Source of the DNA: an uncultured Oscillospiraceae bacterium
GTDB lineage: Bacteria; Bacillota; Clostridia; Oscillospirales; Acutalibacteraceae
Assembly (NCBI GenBank): GCA_900552605.1
Contig: USAR01000066.1
Coordinates: 1-7,494 of the forward strand
Reading direction: 5' to 3'
Length of the DNA: 7,494 bases
The translations under genes were made by a program, and so were the position numbers. Positions 1 to 7,434 of the stretch are shown in pieces; the first letter of the stretch is position 1, and every line of letters starts with the position of its first letter. Under the pieces are notes generated by a model. The model was not told the DNA's origin. It did not search any database and worked only from the letters and a program-made list of their open reading frames with translations.

Positions 1-579
1 CTTTTTGTCTCCGGTGTAGCCTTTTTTCGAACAGGTTGCCGTAACCGCACCGACCGTTGTGGTGTTTTTGTGCAGGCACTGCTCAATATTCAGGGGCTCT
101 TTGCAGGATAAAAACAATAAGGCATCGTCTATATAAGACCTGTTATTGTTTAATTTATACTCTTTGCTGTTAATAAAAAGGGAAATGTTATTAACGTCAA
201 AGCGGTATCCTGCTTCATATGCTGTCTCTTTCAAATATACACTTACACCGTAATTATAGGAAATGCCCTTTTTAAAAACGGTTATAAGCTTTTGTGTGTC
301 GGTTTCAATGTTTTCCTCGGGGTTGCTGGTTATAAAAGACTTTACATTTCTGTCGTCATATTCTCCGATATACTCCAAATCCAGTGCATAAATAGCGCTG
401 TATTTTTTAGGAACAGATGCGGTAAATTTTGGCTTTTCCTCTATTTTAAACGAAAGCGCGGCATTGTTGATCTCAATTTTGGATATAACCTTGCTGCTGT
501 CTGGCGGTAGTGTAACAGGCTTAACAAGATTAAATAATCTTATTGTGCTGTCGGAAAGAGTATATACAAGCGGCGAGGC

Positions 580-582
580 TTA
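580..582 (-). other. Second in-frame TAA inside the surface-protein gene
   Basis: The frame reads ...EISYIYGGK, TAA, ASPLVYTLSDSTIRLF... . The next repeat copy, about 140 codons downstream, has the matching segment NISLFINSKEYKL. Lining up ISYIYGGK-stop with ISLFINSKE puts the stop at a glutamate position, so one GAA-to-TAA change would explain it. The repeat alignment is by eye. Confidence 0.7.
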
Positions 583-1401
583 TTTTCCGCCGTAAATATA
601 GCTTATTTCGTCCGCAAAAAAGCGATTATCTCCCTTAATTGCAATATCGATAAAGTGCTTGTATGTTCTTGCCGAAACAGGAGTGCCGGTGTAATTGCCG
701 GATTTATCGGCAAGGGCTTCGTTTGTATCGTTATCGATCCAGCCTTCGTTTAAAATTTCAAGCTTTTCAGGACAATCGGAATTAGGGTTGAGCTCTGCGG
801 TAAACGGAACGGTATTGTCAACCTCCAAGGCGTTCCAGATGTTGCCGATATCAATAAAATCAATTCTTTCAATCGGCTTTAATATGCCTGCTTTAATAGT
901 TTTGTCTTTAAAAAGCGCGTCGGCAAATTCTTCGTATTTAACGGTGGTAAGGTCGGGTCGATTCGATGTAAAAACACCCGGTTTGTTTTTAATATTATAG
1001 TCGCCCGACGCAGCACCCGTGACACCTGCAAAGCCTACATAACCGCCGATGTAAGTAAAGCTGCCGCCGTAACCGAACATACCATAGCCGTTTGTAAGAC
1101 TTTGCGCTGTAAGGCTGCCGTTTTTGAAAACCGAGCTGTCTCGGGAAACGATAAGTGCGACCGTGCTTGTTTTTTCTCCCTCAAAAGGTTTGTAATCAGG
1201 CTCATCCGATTCCTTAAACTGTGTCTCGTTTCCCGTGGGTTCATTGGTACTGTAATCAAATTCAACAGCTTTTACTTTGAAAATATACTTACCGTAGCCA
1301 TGGCTGCCTATAATTTCGGACATATCCACACTGCTTTGTTTATTTTCTTTGGTATCGATCAAATTGCCGTCTTTATAAAGCTGCATTACATAGTTAAAAC
1401 C

Positions 1402-1404
1402 TTA
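1402..1404 (-). other. First in-frame TAA inside the surface-protein gene
   Basis: On the minus strand the frame reads ...STGDS, TAA, GFNYVMQLYKDG... . The stop and the ATG at 1386-1384 are exactly 18 nt apart, so both sides share one frame. The residues after the stop (Y-V-M-Q-L-Y-K-D-G) look like the usual mid-domain strand of clostridial fibronectin-III-like modules. The stop therefore falls inside a fold rather than between genes. The ATG at 1386 has only a weak AAGG about 13 nt upstream, so efficient restart there is doubtful. Confidence 0.85.
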
Positions 1405-1627
1405 GGAATCACCGGTAGAGCTTATGGGAACAAAGCTTGCGATAATAACCCCCGGTTGTGAGGTATTCCATTTTGCAATTGCAATTTCGGAAAGACCATC
1501 TGCATTTGCCGTAAGCGCCGGCAACGATGCAACCGACACTAAGAGTGCAAGTACAAAAGCCGATGCTCGCGATGTTAATGTTTTGATGCTTTTCATAAAA
1601 ACGCCCCTTTCAAAGCTTGTTAATAAT

Positions 1628-1656
1628 ATTTTATCATAATAATTAGATGTCTTCAA
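1628..1656 (-). promoter_or_regulatory. Sigma-A-type promoter for the surface-protein gene
   Basis: On the minus strand, TTGAAG (1656-1651) and TAAAAT (1633-1628) are separated by exactly 17 nt. The expected start of transcription is near 1620, leaving a leader of about 25 nt before the ATG at 1596. The intact promoter suggests the gene was, or still is, transcribed. Confidence 0.5.
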
Positions 1657-1698
1657 TATTTTATGAGTTAGTTAAAGCGCCGGATTATTAGATACTTC

Positions 1699-1727
1699 TT
1701 GATTATACGAAAAGGCTGTTGTATAAT
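1699..1727 (+). promoter_or_regulatory. Sigma-A-type promoter for the tandem-HTH regulator
   Basis: TTGATT (1699-1704) and a perfect TATAAT (1722-1727) are separated by 17 nt. Transcription would start near 1734, about 30 nt before the ATG at 1764. The -10 box overlaps an in-frame TTG at 1719, which rules out that longer start. The promoter is divergent from, and about 45 bp away from, the surface-protein promoter. Confidence 0.65.
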
Positions 1728-1763
1728 ACAGTGTATAAAAGCAGTGGGAGGAGTTTTTGCGAA

Positions 1764-3497
1764 ATGAGATTTTGCGACTCATTTAACGATTATATAAAAG
1801 CTTTGGAATGTACATCAAAAGAAATTGCAATGCTCTCAGGTGTTTCGGAAGCAACGCTCAGCAGATATCGATCGGGAGAAAGGGTGCCGGAGCAATCGGC
1901 AAATACCATAGAAAAAATTGCGGCTGCAATTGCGGAAATTGCCCAAAAAAGAGGAATGGAGGGATATGCACAAAGCGATATTATTGAAAAGCTTTTGCTG
2001 TGCGACGACATAAAGCCGGAGCCGAAGAGGCTTGTGCGCCGAAATCTTAATGAGCTTATCTCGGTTTTGGATATCAACATTACCAAGCTTTGCCGAAAGA
2101 CTAATTATGATCCCTCAACCGTTTTCAGAATTAAGAACGGCTCGCGTCAGCCGTCGGATCCTGTAAGCTTTGCAAGAAGTGTGGCGGAATATGTCGCTAA
2201 TGAACTTGATTCCGACCAAAGCCTTGCGATTCTTGCAAAGCTTCTAAATGCTTCAGAGAGTCAGTTAAAGACAGCAGAAAGCCGTACGGAAGCAGTTGAG
2301 AGCTGGTTGCTGTCAAAAAGCGCCGATACCGATGAGGAAATCTCGGCATTTTTACAAAAGCTTAATGAGTTTGACCTTAACGAATATATCAAGTCTATTA
2401 AATTTGATAATCTGAAGGTGCCCACAGCGCCGTTTTTGTTTCCGACCTCAAAGCATTACAGCGGCATTGAAAACCTTATGGAAAGTGAACTTGATTTTTT
2501 AAAGGCAACCGTGCTTTCTAAATCGCATGACTCGGTTACAATGTTCAGCGATATGCCTATGGAGCAAATGGCAGAGGACCCAGAGTTTCCTAAAAAGTGG
2601 ATGTTCGGAATGGCGCTTATGCTAAAAAAAGGACTTCACCTTAATATGATACACGACGTTGACCGTCCGTTTAATGAAATGATGCTCGGTCTTGAAAGCT
2701 ATATTCCCATGTATATGACAGGACAAATATCCCCGTTTTATATTAAAGGAAAGCCAAGCAGCGTTTTTAATCATTTGTTGAAGGTTTCCGGCAGCGCTGC
2801 GCTTTCCGGAGAGGCGATAGGCGGTGATTTGGATAATGCGCGCTATTACCTTACAAAAAACCGTGAGGAGCTTGCTTATTACAAAAAGAGAGCCGACGCT
2901 CTGTTAAAGCAATCGCAGCCGCTTATGGAAATATACCGTTCCGACCGTGAATCAGCCCTCAGTGCTTTTTTGTTATCGGAAAGAAATGAAAAATGCAAAA
3001 CAAGGAACATTCTTTCGTCTTTGCCACTATTTACAATAAGCAATGAACTGCTTGAAAGAATTGCGGAACGCTGCGGTATTAACGGTGATGACAGGAAAAA
3101 GCTTTTTGATTATGCTGCGTCACAAAAAGAAACAGTTATGGGAACACTCGAAAACAGCGTTGTTGAAACCGAAATACCAAAACCGGATTTTGAAAACGGT
3201 TCCGTAAATCTTTCTGTCTCGGGTATGTTTTTTGAAAAAGACATTCCCTATTTAGAGCAAGAGTATAAAGAACATTTGAAAAGCACTTTGGAATTTGCAA
3301 AGAAAAATAAAAACTTTGAGGTTACGGTAACGGAAAAACGAACCTTCAGCAATTTGGAGATTCTTATAAAGAGCGGAAGATGGGTTATGATTTCAAAAAC
3401 CAAATCCCCCGCAATCCACTTCGTTATTCATCACCCAAGACTTCTTAAGGCAATTGAGAGCTTTAAGCCACCTGTGCTTGAGGAGGATAACCGATAA
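1764..3497 (+). CDS. Tandem XRE-type helix-turn-helix regulator with a large uncharacterised C-terminal region
   Basis: The 577-residue product starts at ATG 1764, where GGGAGGAG (1746-1753) sits 10 nt upstream. An in-frame TTG at 1719 would add 15 residues, but it overlaps the -10 box. Two lambda-repressor-like helix-turn-helix domains are visible. The first is at about residues 5-60, with core EIAMLSGVSEATLSRYRSGE at 20-39. The second is at about 93-145, with core LCRKTNYDPSTVFRIKNGSR at 109-128. Residues of about 160-210 look helical and charged. The remaining part (about 220-577) contains the conspicuous stretch HLNMIHDVDRPFNEMMLGLE (292-311), a possible coiled segment around 360-385, and a hydrophobic C-terminal part with WVMISKTKSPAIHFVIHHP (540-558). 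I see no recombinase, peptidase or kinase motif, no signal peptide and no clear membrane segment, so it should be cytoplasmic and DNA-binding. The C-terminal region probably senses a ligand or partner, which is inference. The gene is divergent from the surface-protein gene and separated from the downstream operon by a T-box leader, so it is probably monocistronic. Confidence 0.85.
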   Translation: MRFCDSFNDYIKALECTSKEIAMLSGVSEATLSRYRSGERVPEQSANTIEKIAAAIAEIAQKRGMEGYAQSDIIEKLLLCDDIKPEPKRLVRRNLNELISVLDINITKLCRKTNYDPSTVFRIKNGSRQPSDPVSFARSVAEYVANELDSDQSLAILAKLLNASESQLKTAESRTEAVESWLLSKSADTDEEISAFLQKLNEFDLNEYIKSIKFDNLKVPTAPFLFPTSKHYSGIENLMESELDFLKATVLSKSHDSVTMFSDMPMEQMAEDPEFPKKWMFGMALMLKKGLHLNMIHDVDRPFNEMMLGLESYIPMYMTGQISPFYIKGKPSSVFNHLLKVSGSAALSGEAIGGDLDNARYYLTKNREELAYYKKRADALLKQSQPLMEIYRSDRESALSAFLLSERNEKCKTRNILSSLPLFTISNELLERIAERCGINGDDRKKLFDYAASQKETVMGTLENSVVETEIPKPDFENGSVNLSVSGMFFEKDIPYLEQEYKEHLKSTLEFAKKNKNFEVTVTEKRTFSNLEILIKSGRWVMISKTKSPAIHFVIHHPRLLKAIESFKPPVLEEDNR

Positions 3498-3538
3498 AAG
3501 CGGCGTTATTTTCACTGTAAGAAGAAAAGAAAAAAAGC

Positions 3539-3567
3539 TTGCAAATTGTTTTATTTGGTATTATAAT
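3539..3567 (+). promoter_or_regulatory. Candidate promoter for the T-box-controlled operon
   Basis: TTGCAA (3539-3544) and a perfect TATAAT (3562-3567) are spaced 17 nt apart, with an expected start near 3574, roughly 85 nt before Stem I of the T-box. Two other perfect TATAAT hexamers follow at 3624-3629 and 3648-3653. The last would start transcription almost exactly at Stem I but lacks a recognisable -35 box at 17 nt. Which one is used cannot be told by eye. Confidence 0.45.
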
Positions 3568-3599
3568 GGTTACAGCGAGTCGTAATAATAAGCAGATTT

Positions 3600-3640
3600 T
3601 GTATTTCGACACCGAAGCTTCGGTATAATTTAAAAATACA
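3600..3640. repeat. Nested inverted repeat between the regulator gene and the T-box
   Basis: A perfect 14-bp palindrome ACCGAAGCTTCGGT (3611-3624) is flanked by an outer inverted pair, TGTATTT (3600-3606) and AAATACA (3634-3640). As RNA the inner arms form a 5-bp stem with an AGCT loop. The U-tract behind it is poor (ATAATTTAA), so it is at best a weak terminator for the regulator gene. As DNA it could be an operator; the palindrome abuts a TATAAT at 3624-3629. Confidence 0.5.
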
Positions 3641-3657
3641 GTTGTTATATAATGCGT

Positions 3658-3993
3658 TTTGAGCAAAGAAAAGTAGTGCACATCTGCGGCTTTAAAGAGA
3701 GCTGCCGTTTGGTGCAAGGCAGCAGTGCTTTGTGTGCGAATTACCCTTTGCAAGCAGTTTTCCCGAAACACTCGGCAGCTTTTTGTGTTTTCAGTGTTGC
3801 CGCAGCGCGTGTAGGGAAAAACGGGAAAGCCCGTTACAGCTTTTTGAGTGACGTTGCGTCAGCCCGGGCTTTGCAGGGTTTTTATAGCGCATTTCACTCA
3901 GTTGAGGTTACCGCTTGCGAGAGCGGCAACAAACCGAGGTGGTACCGCGGAAATTCCGCCCTCTGTGAGTTTTCTCACAGGGGGCTTGTTTTT
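3658..3993 (+). promoter_or_regulatory. T-box riboswitch leader
   Basis: This is a tRNA-sensing leader that reads through its terminator when the cognate tRNA is uncharged. The Stem I base pairs GCAAAG (3663-3668) with CTTTGC (3746-3751). The loop-E strands are AGTA (3672-3675) and GAA (3738-3740), followed by the specifier region TTACC (3741-3745). The next helix is GTGCACA (3676-3682) with TGTGTGC (3731-3737). The distal arm has AGAGA (3696-3700), then GCTGCC/GGCAGC (3701-3706/3718-3723) around GTTTGGTGCAA. Stem IIA is AACGGG/CCCGTT (3819-3824/3829-3834). Its AAAG loop can pair with CTTT (3839-3842), giving the IIA/B pseudoknot, and CCGTTA (3830-3835) matches the F-box. Stem III is at 3907-3930. 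The T-box AGGTGGTACCGCGG is at 3937-3950; GAGG (3936-3939) can pair with CCTC (3960-3963) to form the antiterminator. The bulge TGGT fits a tRNA with discriminator base A. The specifier is UAC (Tyr), UUA (Leu) or AUU (Ile), unresolved. Confidence 0.95.
3959..3993 (+). terminator. T-box-regulated Rho-independent terminator
   Basis: An 11-bp hairpin is formed by CCCTCTGTGAG (3959-3969) and CTCACAGGGGG (3974-3984), with one G-U pair and a TTTT loop. It is followed by a C and the U-rich run TTGTTTTT. Its 5' arm overlaps the strand used by the antiterminator (CCTC at 3960-3963), so the two structures are mutually exclusive, as expected for a T-box attenuator. Confidence 0.93.
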
Positions 3994-4045
3994 ACTGTAA
4001 TTAAGCGGCATAAGCCGGTATAAACAAAAAAGAGGGGACAGAAAA

Positions 4046-5683
4046 ATGCCGATAACAGATATTTTGGCAAAGAATGCAGCGTTTTATCCGAACGACGTAA
4101 GCCTTGTGGAGCTTAATCCAAAGCTTGAAAACAACAAAAATATGACCTGGCGTGAGTTTTCGCTTATGCAGGCAACCGTTTCGGAAACATACCGCCGCGA
4201 AATAACGTGGGATGCTTTTCACAAAAGCGCAAATTGCTTTGCAAATCTTTTGCTTTCGCGCGGAATCAAAAAGGGCGAAAAGGTTGCAATCTTGCTAATG
4301 AATTGCCTTGAGTGGCTGCCGATATATTTCGGTATACTGCGTGCAGGAGCTGTTGCGGTACCGCTTAATTTTCGCTATACGGCAGAGGAAATTTCCTACT
4401 GCCTTCAAAAATCCGATTCCGAATACATAGTTTTCGGTCCTGAATTTACCGGCAGGGTGGAGAGCATTTGCCACAAGGTTAAAAGAATTAAAATGTGGGC
4501 ATATGTCGGAGAGGATTGCCCGGCGTTTGCGGAAAGCTATGATAAGCTTGTGAACTTCTGCTCGTCAAAGCTGCCGGCAGTGCCGATTGACGACAGCGAC
4601 GACGCCGCAATATATTTTTCATCCGGCACAACGGGCTTTCCGAAAGCGATACTGCACACTCACAAAAGCCTGATGCACGCCGCAACGGTTGAGCAGAAAC
4701 ATCACGGACAAACGAAAGACGATGTGTTTTTGTGCATACCGCCGCTTTATCACACGGGAGCCAAGATGCATTGGTTCGGCAGCCTTATGTCAGGTTCTAA
4801 GGCGGTGCTGCTTAAGGGCACGGACCCCAAGTGGATAATTCAAGCAGTTTCCGACGAACACTGCACTATTGTGTGGCTGCTCGTGCCGTGGGCGCAGGAT
4901 ATTTTGGACGCTATCGACCGAGGCGATATTGACATTTCAAAATACAATCTTTCACAGTGGCGGTTAATGCACATAGGCGCACAACCCGTCCCGCCCAGTC
5001 TTGTTAAGCGTTGGAAAAAGATTTTCCCGAATCATAAATACGATACCAACTACGGTCTCAGCGAATCGATAGGTCCGGGCTGTGTTCACTTAGGGGTTGA
5101 GAATATCGACCATGTAGGAGCAATCGGAAAAGCGGGATACGGCTGGCAGACAATGATCGTGGACACAAACCGTAATCCGGTAAAGCGCGGTGAAGTGGGC
5201 GAGCTTGCCGTTAAAGGCGACGGTGTTATGAAATGCTATTATAACGACGAGGAAGCAACTAACGAGATTTTGAAGGACGGCTGGCTGTATACAGGTGACA
5301 TGGCAATGGAGGATAAGGATGGATTTATCTATCTTGTAGACCGCAAAAAGGACGTTATAATTTCCGGCGGCGAAAACATCTATCCTGTGCAGATTGAAGA
5401 TTTTTTGCGCTCTAATGCTGCAATCAGTGATGTTGCGGTTATCGGACTTCCCGACAGGCGCTTGGGTGAAATAGCCGCCGCGATAATTCAGGTTAAAGAC
5501 GGCTGCACGCTGACAGAAGAGCAGGTAAACGATTTCTGTCTTGATCTGCCGCGGTATAAACGTCCGAGAGCTGTTATTTTTGCCGATGTTCCGAGGAATC
5601 CCACAGGTAAAATAGAAAAACCAAAGCTTCGCAAGATGTACAGTGCAGAAGGACTTGTTGCAAAAGAAAACGAGCTTAACTGA
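4046..5683 (+). CDS. AMP-forming acyl-CoA ligase of the ANL superfamily
   Basis: The 545-residue cytoplasmic enzyme would convert a carboxylate, ATP and CoA to acyl-CoA, AMP and pyrophosphate. The start is ATG 4046 with AGAGGGG (4031-4037) 8 nt upstream. Adenylation motifs appear in the expected order. The phosphate-binding loop SSGTTGFPK is at 192-200. The adenine/acid-binding YGLSE is at 336-340. YTGD is at 415-418 with the ribose-binding aspartate 418. The hinge region DRKKDVIISGGENIYP is at 432-447, and PRNPTGKIEK at 516-525 places the catalytic lysine at 522. The length is normal for the family and no key residue is missing. The N-terminal part has two TWxxF-like stretches (34-38 and 54-58), which I take as a family feature. 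Substrate cannot be read from the sequence. Because iorA follows after 12 nt in the same T-box-controlled operon, arylacetates (such as phenylacetate or 4-hydroxyphenylacetate) or branched-chain acids are the likeliest substrates. This is inference. Confidence 0.93.
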   Translation: MPITDILAKNAAFYPNDVSLVELNPKLENNKNMTWREFSLMQATVSETYRREITWDAFHKSANCFANLLLSRGIKKGEKVAILLMNCLEWLPIYFGILRAGAVAVPLNFRYTAEEISYCLQKSDSEYIVFGPEFTGRVESICHKVKRIKMWAYVGEDCPAFAESYDKLVNFCSSKLPAVPIDDSDDAAIYFSSGTTGFPKAILHTHKSLMHAATVEQKHHGQTKDDVFLCIPPLYHTGAKMHWFGSLMSGSKAVLLKGTDPKWIIQAVSDEHCTIVWLLVPWAQDILDAIDRGDIDISKYNLSQWRLMHIGAQPVPPSLVKRWKKIFPNHKYDTNYGLSESIGPGCVHLGVENIDHVGAIGKAGYGWQTMIVDTNRNPVKRGEVGELAVKGDGVMKCYYNDEEATNEILKDGWLYTGDMAMEDKDGFIYLVDRKKDVIISGGENIYPVQIEDFLRSNAAISDVAVIGLPDRRLGEIAAAIIQVKDGCTLTEEQVNDFCLDLPRYKRPRAVIFADVPRNPTGKIEKPKLRKMYSAEGLVAKENELN

Positions 5684-5695
5684 GGAGGAATAACA

Positions 5696-7432
5696 ATGAA
5701 AAAGCTAATGCTTGGAAACGCGGCAGTTGCACGCGGCGCATATGAAGCCGGCGTTAAGGTGGTTTCATCGTATCCCGGAACGCCGAGCACAGAGATAACC
5801 GAATCTATGGTTGAATATGAAAACGTGTATGTTGAGTGGGCACCTAACGAAAAGGTGGCTGCTGAAACTGCAATCGGCGCTTCAATTGCAGGCGCACGCG
5901 CGATGAGCTGTATGAAACACGTCGGTCTTAACGTTATGGCTGACCCTGTTTTCACTGTAAGCTACATCGGTACAAACGGCGGCTTGGTATTCTGCGTTGC
6001 AGATGACCCCGGTATGCATTCCTCACAAAACGAACAAGACTCAAGACACTACGCAAAGGCAGCCAAAATTCCTATGCTTGAACCCTCAAATTCCGCTGAG
6101 TGCAGAGATTTTACAAAGCTTGCTTTTTCTTTAAGCGAGGAATATGACACGCCGGTCTTTATTCGTCTTTCCACAAGAGTATCCCATTCTCAAAGCCTGG
6201 TTGAGCTGCAAGAGCCGCAGGAGCAAACGGTTAAGGAATATCAAAAGAATATTCAAAAGAACGTTATGATGCCGGCAAACGCAATCGGCAGGCACGTTGT
6301 TGTTGAAGAGCGTCAAAAAAAGCTTGAGGCATTTGCAGAGGAAACAGAGCTTAATACCGTGGAGGACAACGGCAGTGAAGTCGGTGTTATAACCTCGGGC
6401 GTTTCTTATACATATGCCAAGGAAGCTCTCGGGAATAAGGTTAATTATTTAAAACTCGGTATGGTATATCCGCTTCCCGAAAAGCTTATAAAGGATTTTG
6501 CAAAGAAAGTTAAAACTCTGTATGTTATAGAGGAGCTGGACGGATTTATTGAGGAGTTTGTAAAATCAATCGGGATTGACGTAATCGGCAAAGATCACTT
6601 CACATTGCTCGGCGAATACAGCCAAAACAGCATTAAAAGGGTCGTGCTTCACGAAGAAACAGAGAGCCTTTCCGCAAAGGAAAATGTGCCGGCGCGTCCG
6701 CCTGTTATGTGTGCGGGCTGCCCCCACCGCGGCACATTCTATGTTCTTTCAAAGCTTGGACTTACGGTTTCCGGCGATATCGGCTGCTATACCCTCGGTG
6801 CTGTTGCGCCGCTAAAGAGCATTGATACAACAATTTGTATGGGCGCGTCTGTAAGTGCCGCACACGGAATGGTCAAGGCTCGCGGAAAGGAGTTTTCAAA
6901 ACAGCTGGTAAGCGTTATCGGCGATTCCACATTTATTCACTCCGGTATAACAGGACTCATTGATGTTGTTTACAACAAGGGCAACAACACGATAATCATT
7001 CTTGATAACTCAATAACCGGTATGACCGGACATCAGGATAATCCCACAACGGGTCTTACAATAAGAAAAGAGCCGACAAAGCAGGTAGACCTTGAGGCAC
7101 TTTGTCACGCAGTGGGCGTTGACCGAGTAAGAATTGAGGATCCGTTCGATTTGGCAGGTTTTGAAAAGGCAGTTAAAGAAGAGCTTGAAGCAGATGAGCC
7201 GTCGGTTATAATCGCACAGCGACCCTGTGCATTGCTTAAAAAGGTTAAGTACACCGGGCACTGTGTGGTTGACAGCGACAAATGCCGTGGTTGCCGCAAG
7301 TGTATGAAGCTCGGTTGTCCTGCAATCATTTTCGAAAACGGAAAAGCACATATTGATGAAACACAGTGCAACGGCTGCGGACTTTGTCCGGGCGTGTGCC
7401 CGTTCGGCGCAATCGAAAAGGAGGAGGCATAA
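5696..7432 (+). CDS. iorA: Indolepyruvate:ferredoxin oxidoreductase, alpha subunit
   Basis: IorA with IorB catalyses the thiamine-diphosphate-dependent, reversible reaction 2-oxoacid + CoA + oxidised ferredoxin = acyl-CoA + CO2 + reduced ferredoxin, classically with aryl pyruvates. The 578 residues are close to the usual length. The N-terminal pyrimidine-binding-type domain contains SYPGTPSTEI (25-34) and the GASIAGARAMSCMKHVGLN region (61-79). The thiamine-diphosphate domain has CAGCPHRGTF (339-348), DIGCYTLGAV (361-370), GDSTFIHSG (409-417) and the metal/cofactor-binding LDNSITGMTGHQDNP (436-450). The C-terminus carries two [4Fe-4S] motifs: cysteines 530, 533, 536 and 541 (CX2CX2CX4CP), then 558, 561, 564 and 568 (CX2CX2CX3CP), the ferredoxin-like tail expected of IorA. 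Start ATG 5696 has GAGGAGG (5682-5688) overlapping the stop codon of the upstream ligase, so translation is probably coupled. The exact 2-oxoacid (aryl or branched-chain) is not proven by sequence. Confidence 0.95.
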   Translation: MKKLMLGNAAVARGAYEAGVKVVSSYPGTPSTEITESMVEYENVYVEWAPNEKVAAETAIGASIAGARAMSCMKHVGLNVMADPVFTVSYIGTNGGLVFCVADDPGMHSSQNEQDSRHYAKAAKIPMLEPSNSAECRDFTKLAFSLSEEYDTPVFIRLSTRVSHSQSLVELQEPQEQTVKEYQKNIQKNVMMPANAIGRHVVVEERQKKLEAFAEETELNTVEDNGSEVGVITSGVSYTYAKEALGNKVNYLKLGMVYPLPEKLIKDFAKKVKTLYVIEELDGFIEEFVKSIGIDVIGKDHFTLLGEYSQNSIKRVVLHEETESLSAKENVPARPPVMCAGCPHRGTFYVLSKLGLTVSGDIGCYTLGAVAPLKSIDTTICMGASVSAAHGMVKARGKEFSKQLVSVIGDSTFIHSGITGLIDVVYNKGNNTIIILDNSITGMTGHQDNPTTGLTIRKEPTKQVDLEALCHAVGVDRVRIEDPFDLAGFEKAVKEELEADEPSVIIAQRPCALLKKVKYTGHCVVDSDKCRGCRKCMKLGCPAIIFENGKAHIDETQCNGCGLCPGVCPFGAIEKEEA

Positions 7433-7434
7433 CA

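Larger units (their letters stand above)
1..1596 (-). pseudogene. Secreted repeat-domain surface protein, interrupted by two in-frame TAA codons and cut by the left window edge
   Basis: The start is the ATG at 1596-1594, because AAAGGGG (1604-1610) lies 7 nt upstream and a more upstream in-frame ATG at 1656 overlaps the promoter. The first 64 codons give a typical signal peptide (MKSIK, then the hydrophobic run AFVLALLVSVASLPAL, then a probable cleavage after TANA) and the beginning of a fibronectin-III-like domain. Codon 65 is TAA (1402-1404). The same frame continues as GFNYVMQLYKDGNLI, which completes that domain. Codon 339 is TAA (580-582), after which the frame stays open for 193 codons to base 1. 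Two copies of a roughly 80-100-residue extracellular repeat can be seen: one begins near VPFTAELNP, the other near KPKFTASVP with a GYRF...IS..IN ending. The visible part ends with a C-x-H-K-N-T ... CSKKGYTGD motif typical of clostridial cell-surface proteins. No frameshift is visible. The likely role is cell-surface or extracellular binding. Shorter proteins of 64 and about 268 residues are possible but would cut domains in two. Confidence 0.75.

Noticed and set aside
580..1404. Reassignment of TAA to an amino acid as the explanation for the two internal stops
   Set aside because: The tandem-HTH gene and iorA terminate naturally at TAA in the expected places, so a general code change is not supported; local readthrough remains open.
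292..1461. Plus-strand open frames of 72-119 codons opposite the surface-protein gene
   Set aside because: They lack ribosome binding sites and recognisable protein features, while the minus strand reads as a coherent secreted repeat protein.
1597..1656. Longer start for the surface protein at ATG 1656
   Set aside because: It overlaps the predicted -35 box, and the ATG at 1596 gives a clean signal peptide with AAAGGGG 7 nt upstream.
1719..1763. Longer N-terminus of the tandem-HTH protein starting at TTG 1719
   Set aside because: The codon overlaps a perfect -10 box with a well-spaced -35, and the ATG at 1764 has a strong ribosome binding site.
3736..3746. Tryptophan specificity of the T-box, suggested by the name indolepyruvate oxidoreductase
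   Set aside because: No UGG triplet is present in the specifier region, and the TGGT bulge fits discriminator A rather than the usual G of tRNA-Trp.
3652..4023. A 123-codon open frame on the plus strand between the regulator and the ligase
   Set aside because: It coincides with the T-box leader; every block of it is explained by RNA helices, the T-box motif and the terminator, and its ATG overlaps the third TATAAT and lacks a ribosome binding site.
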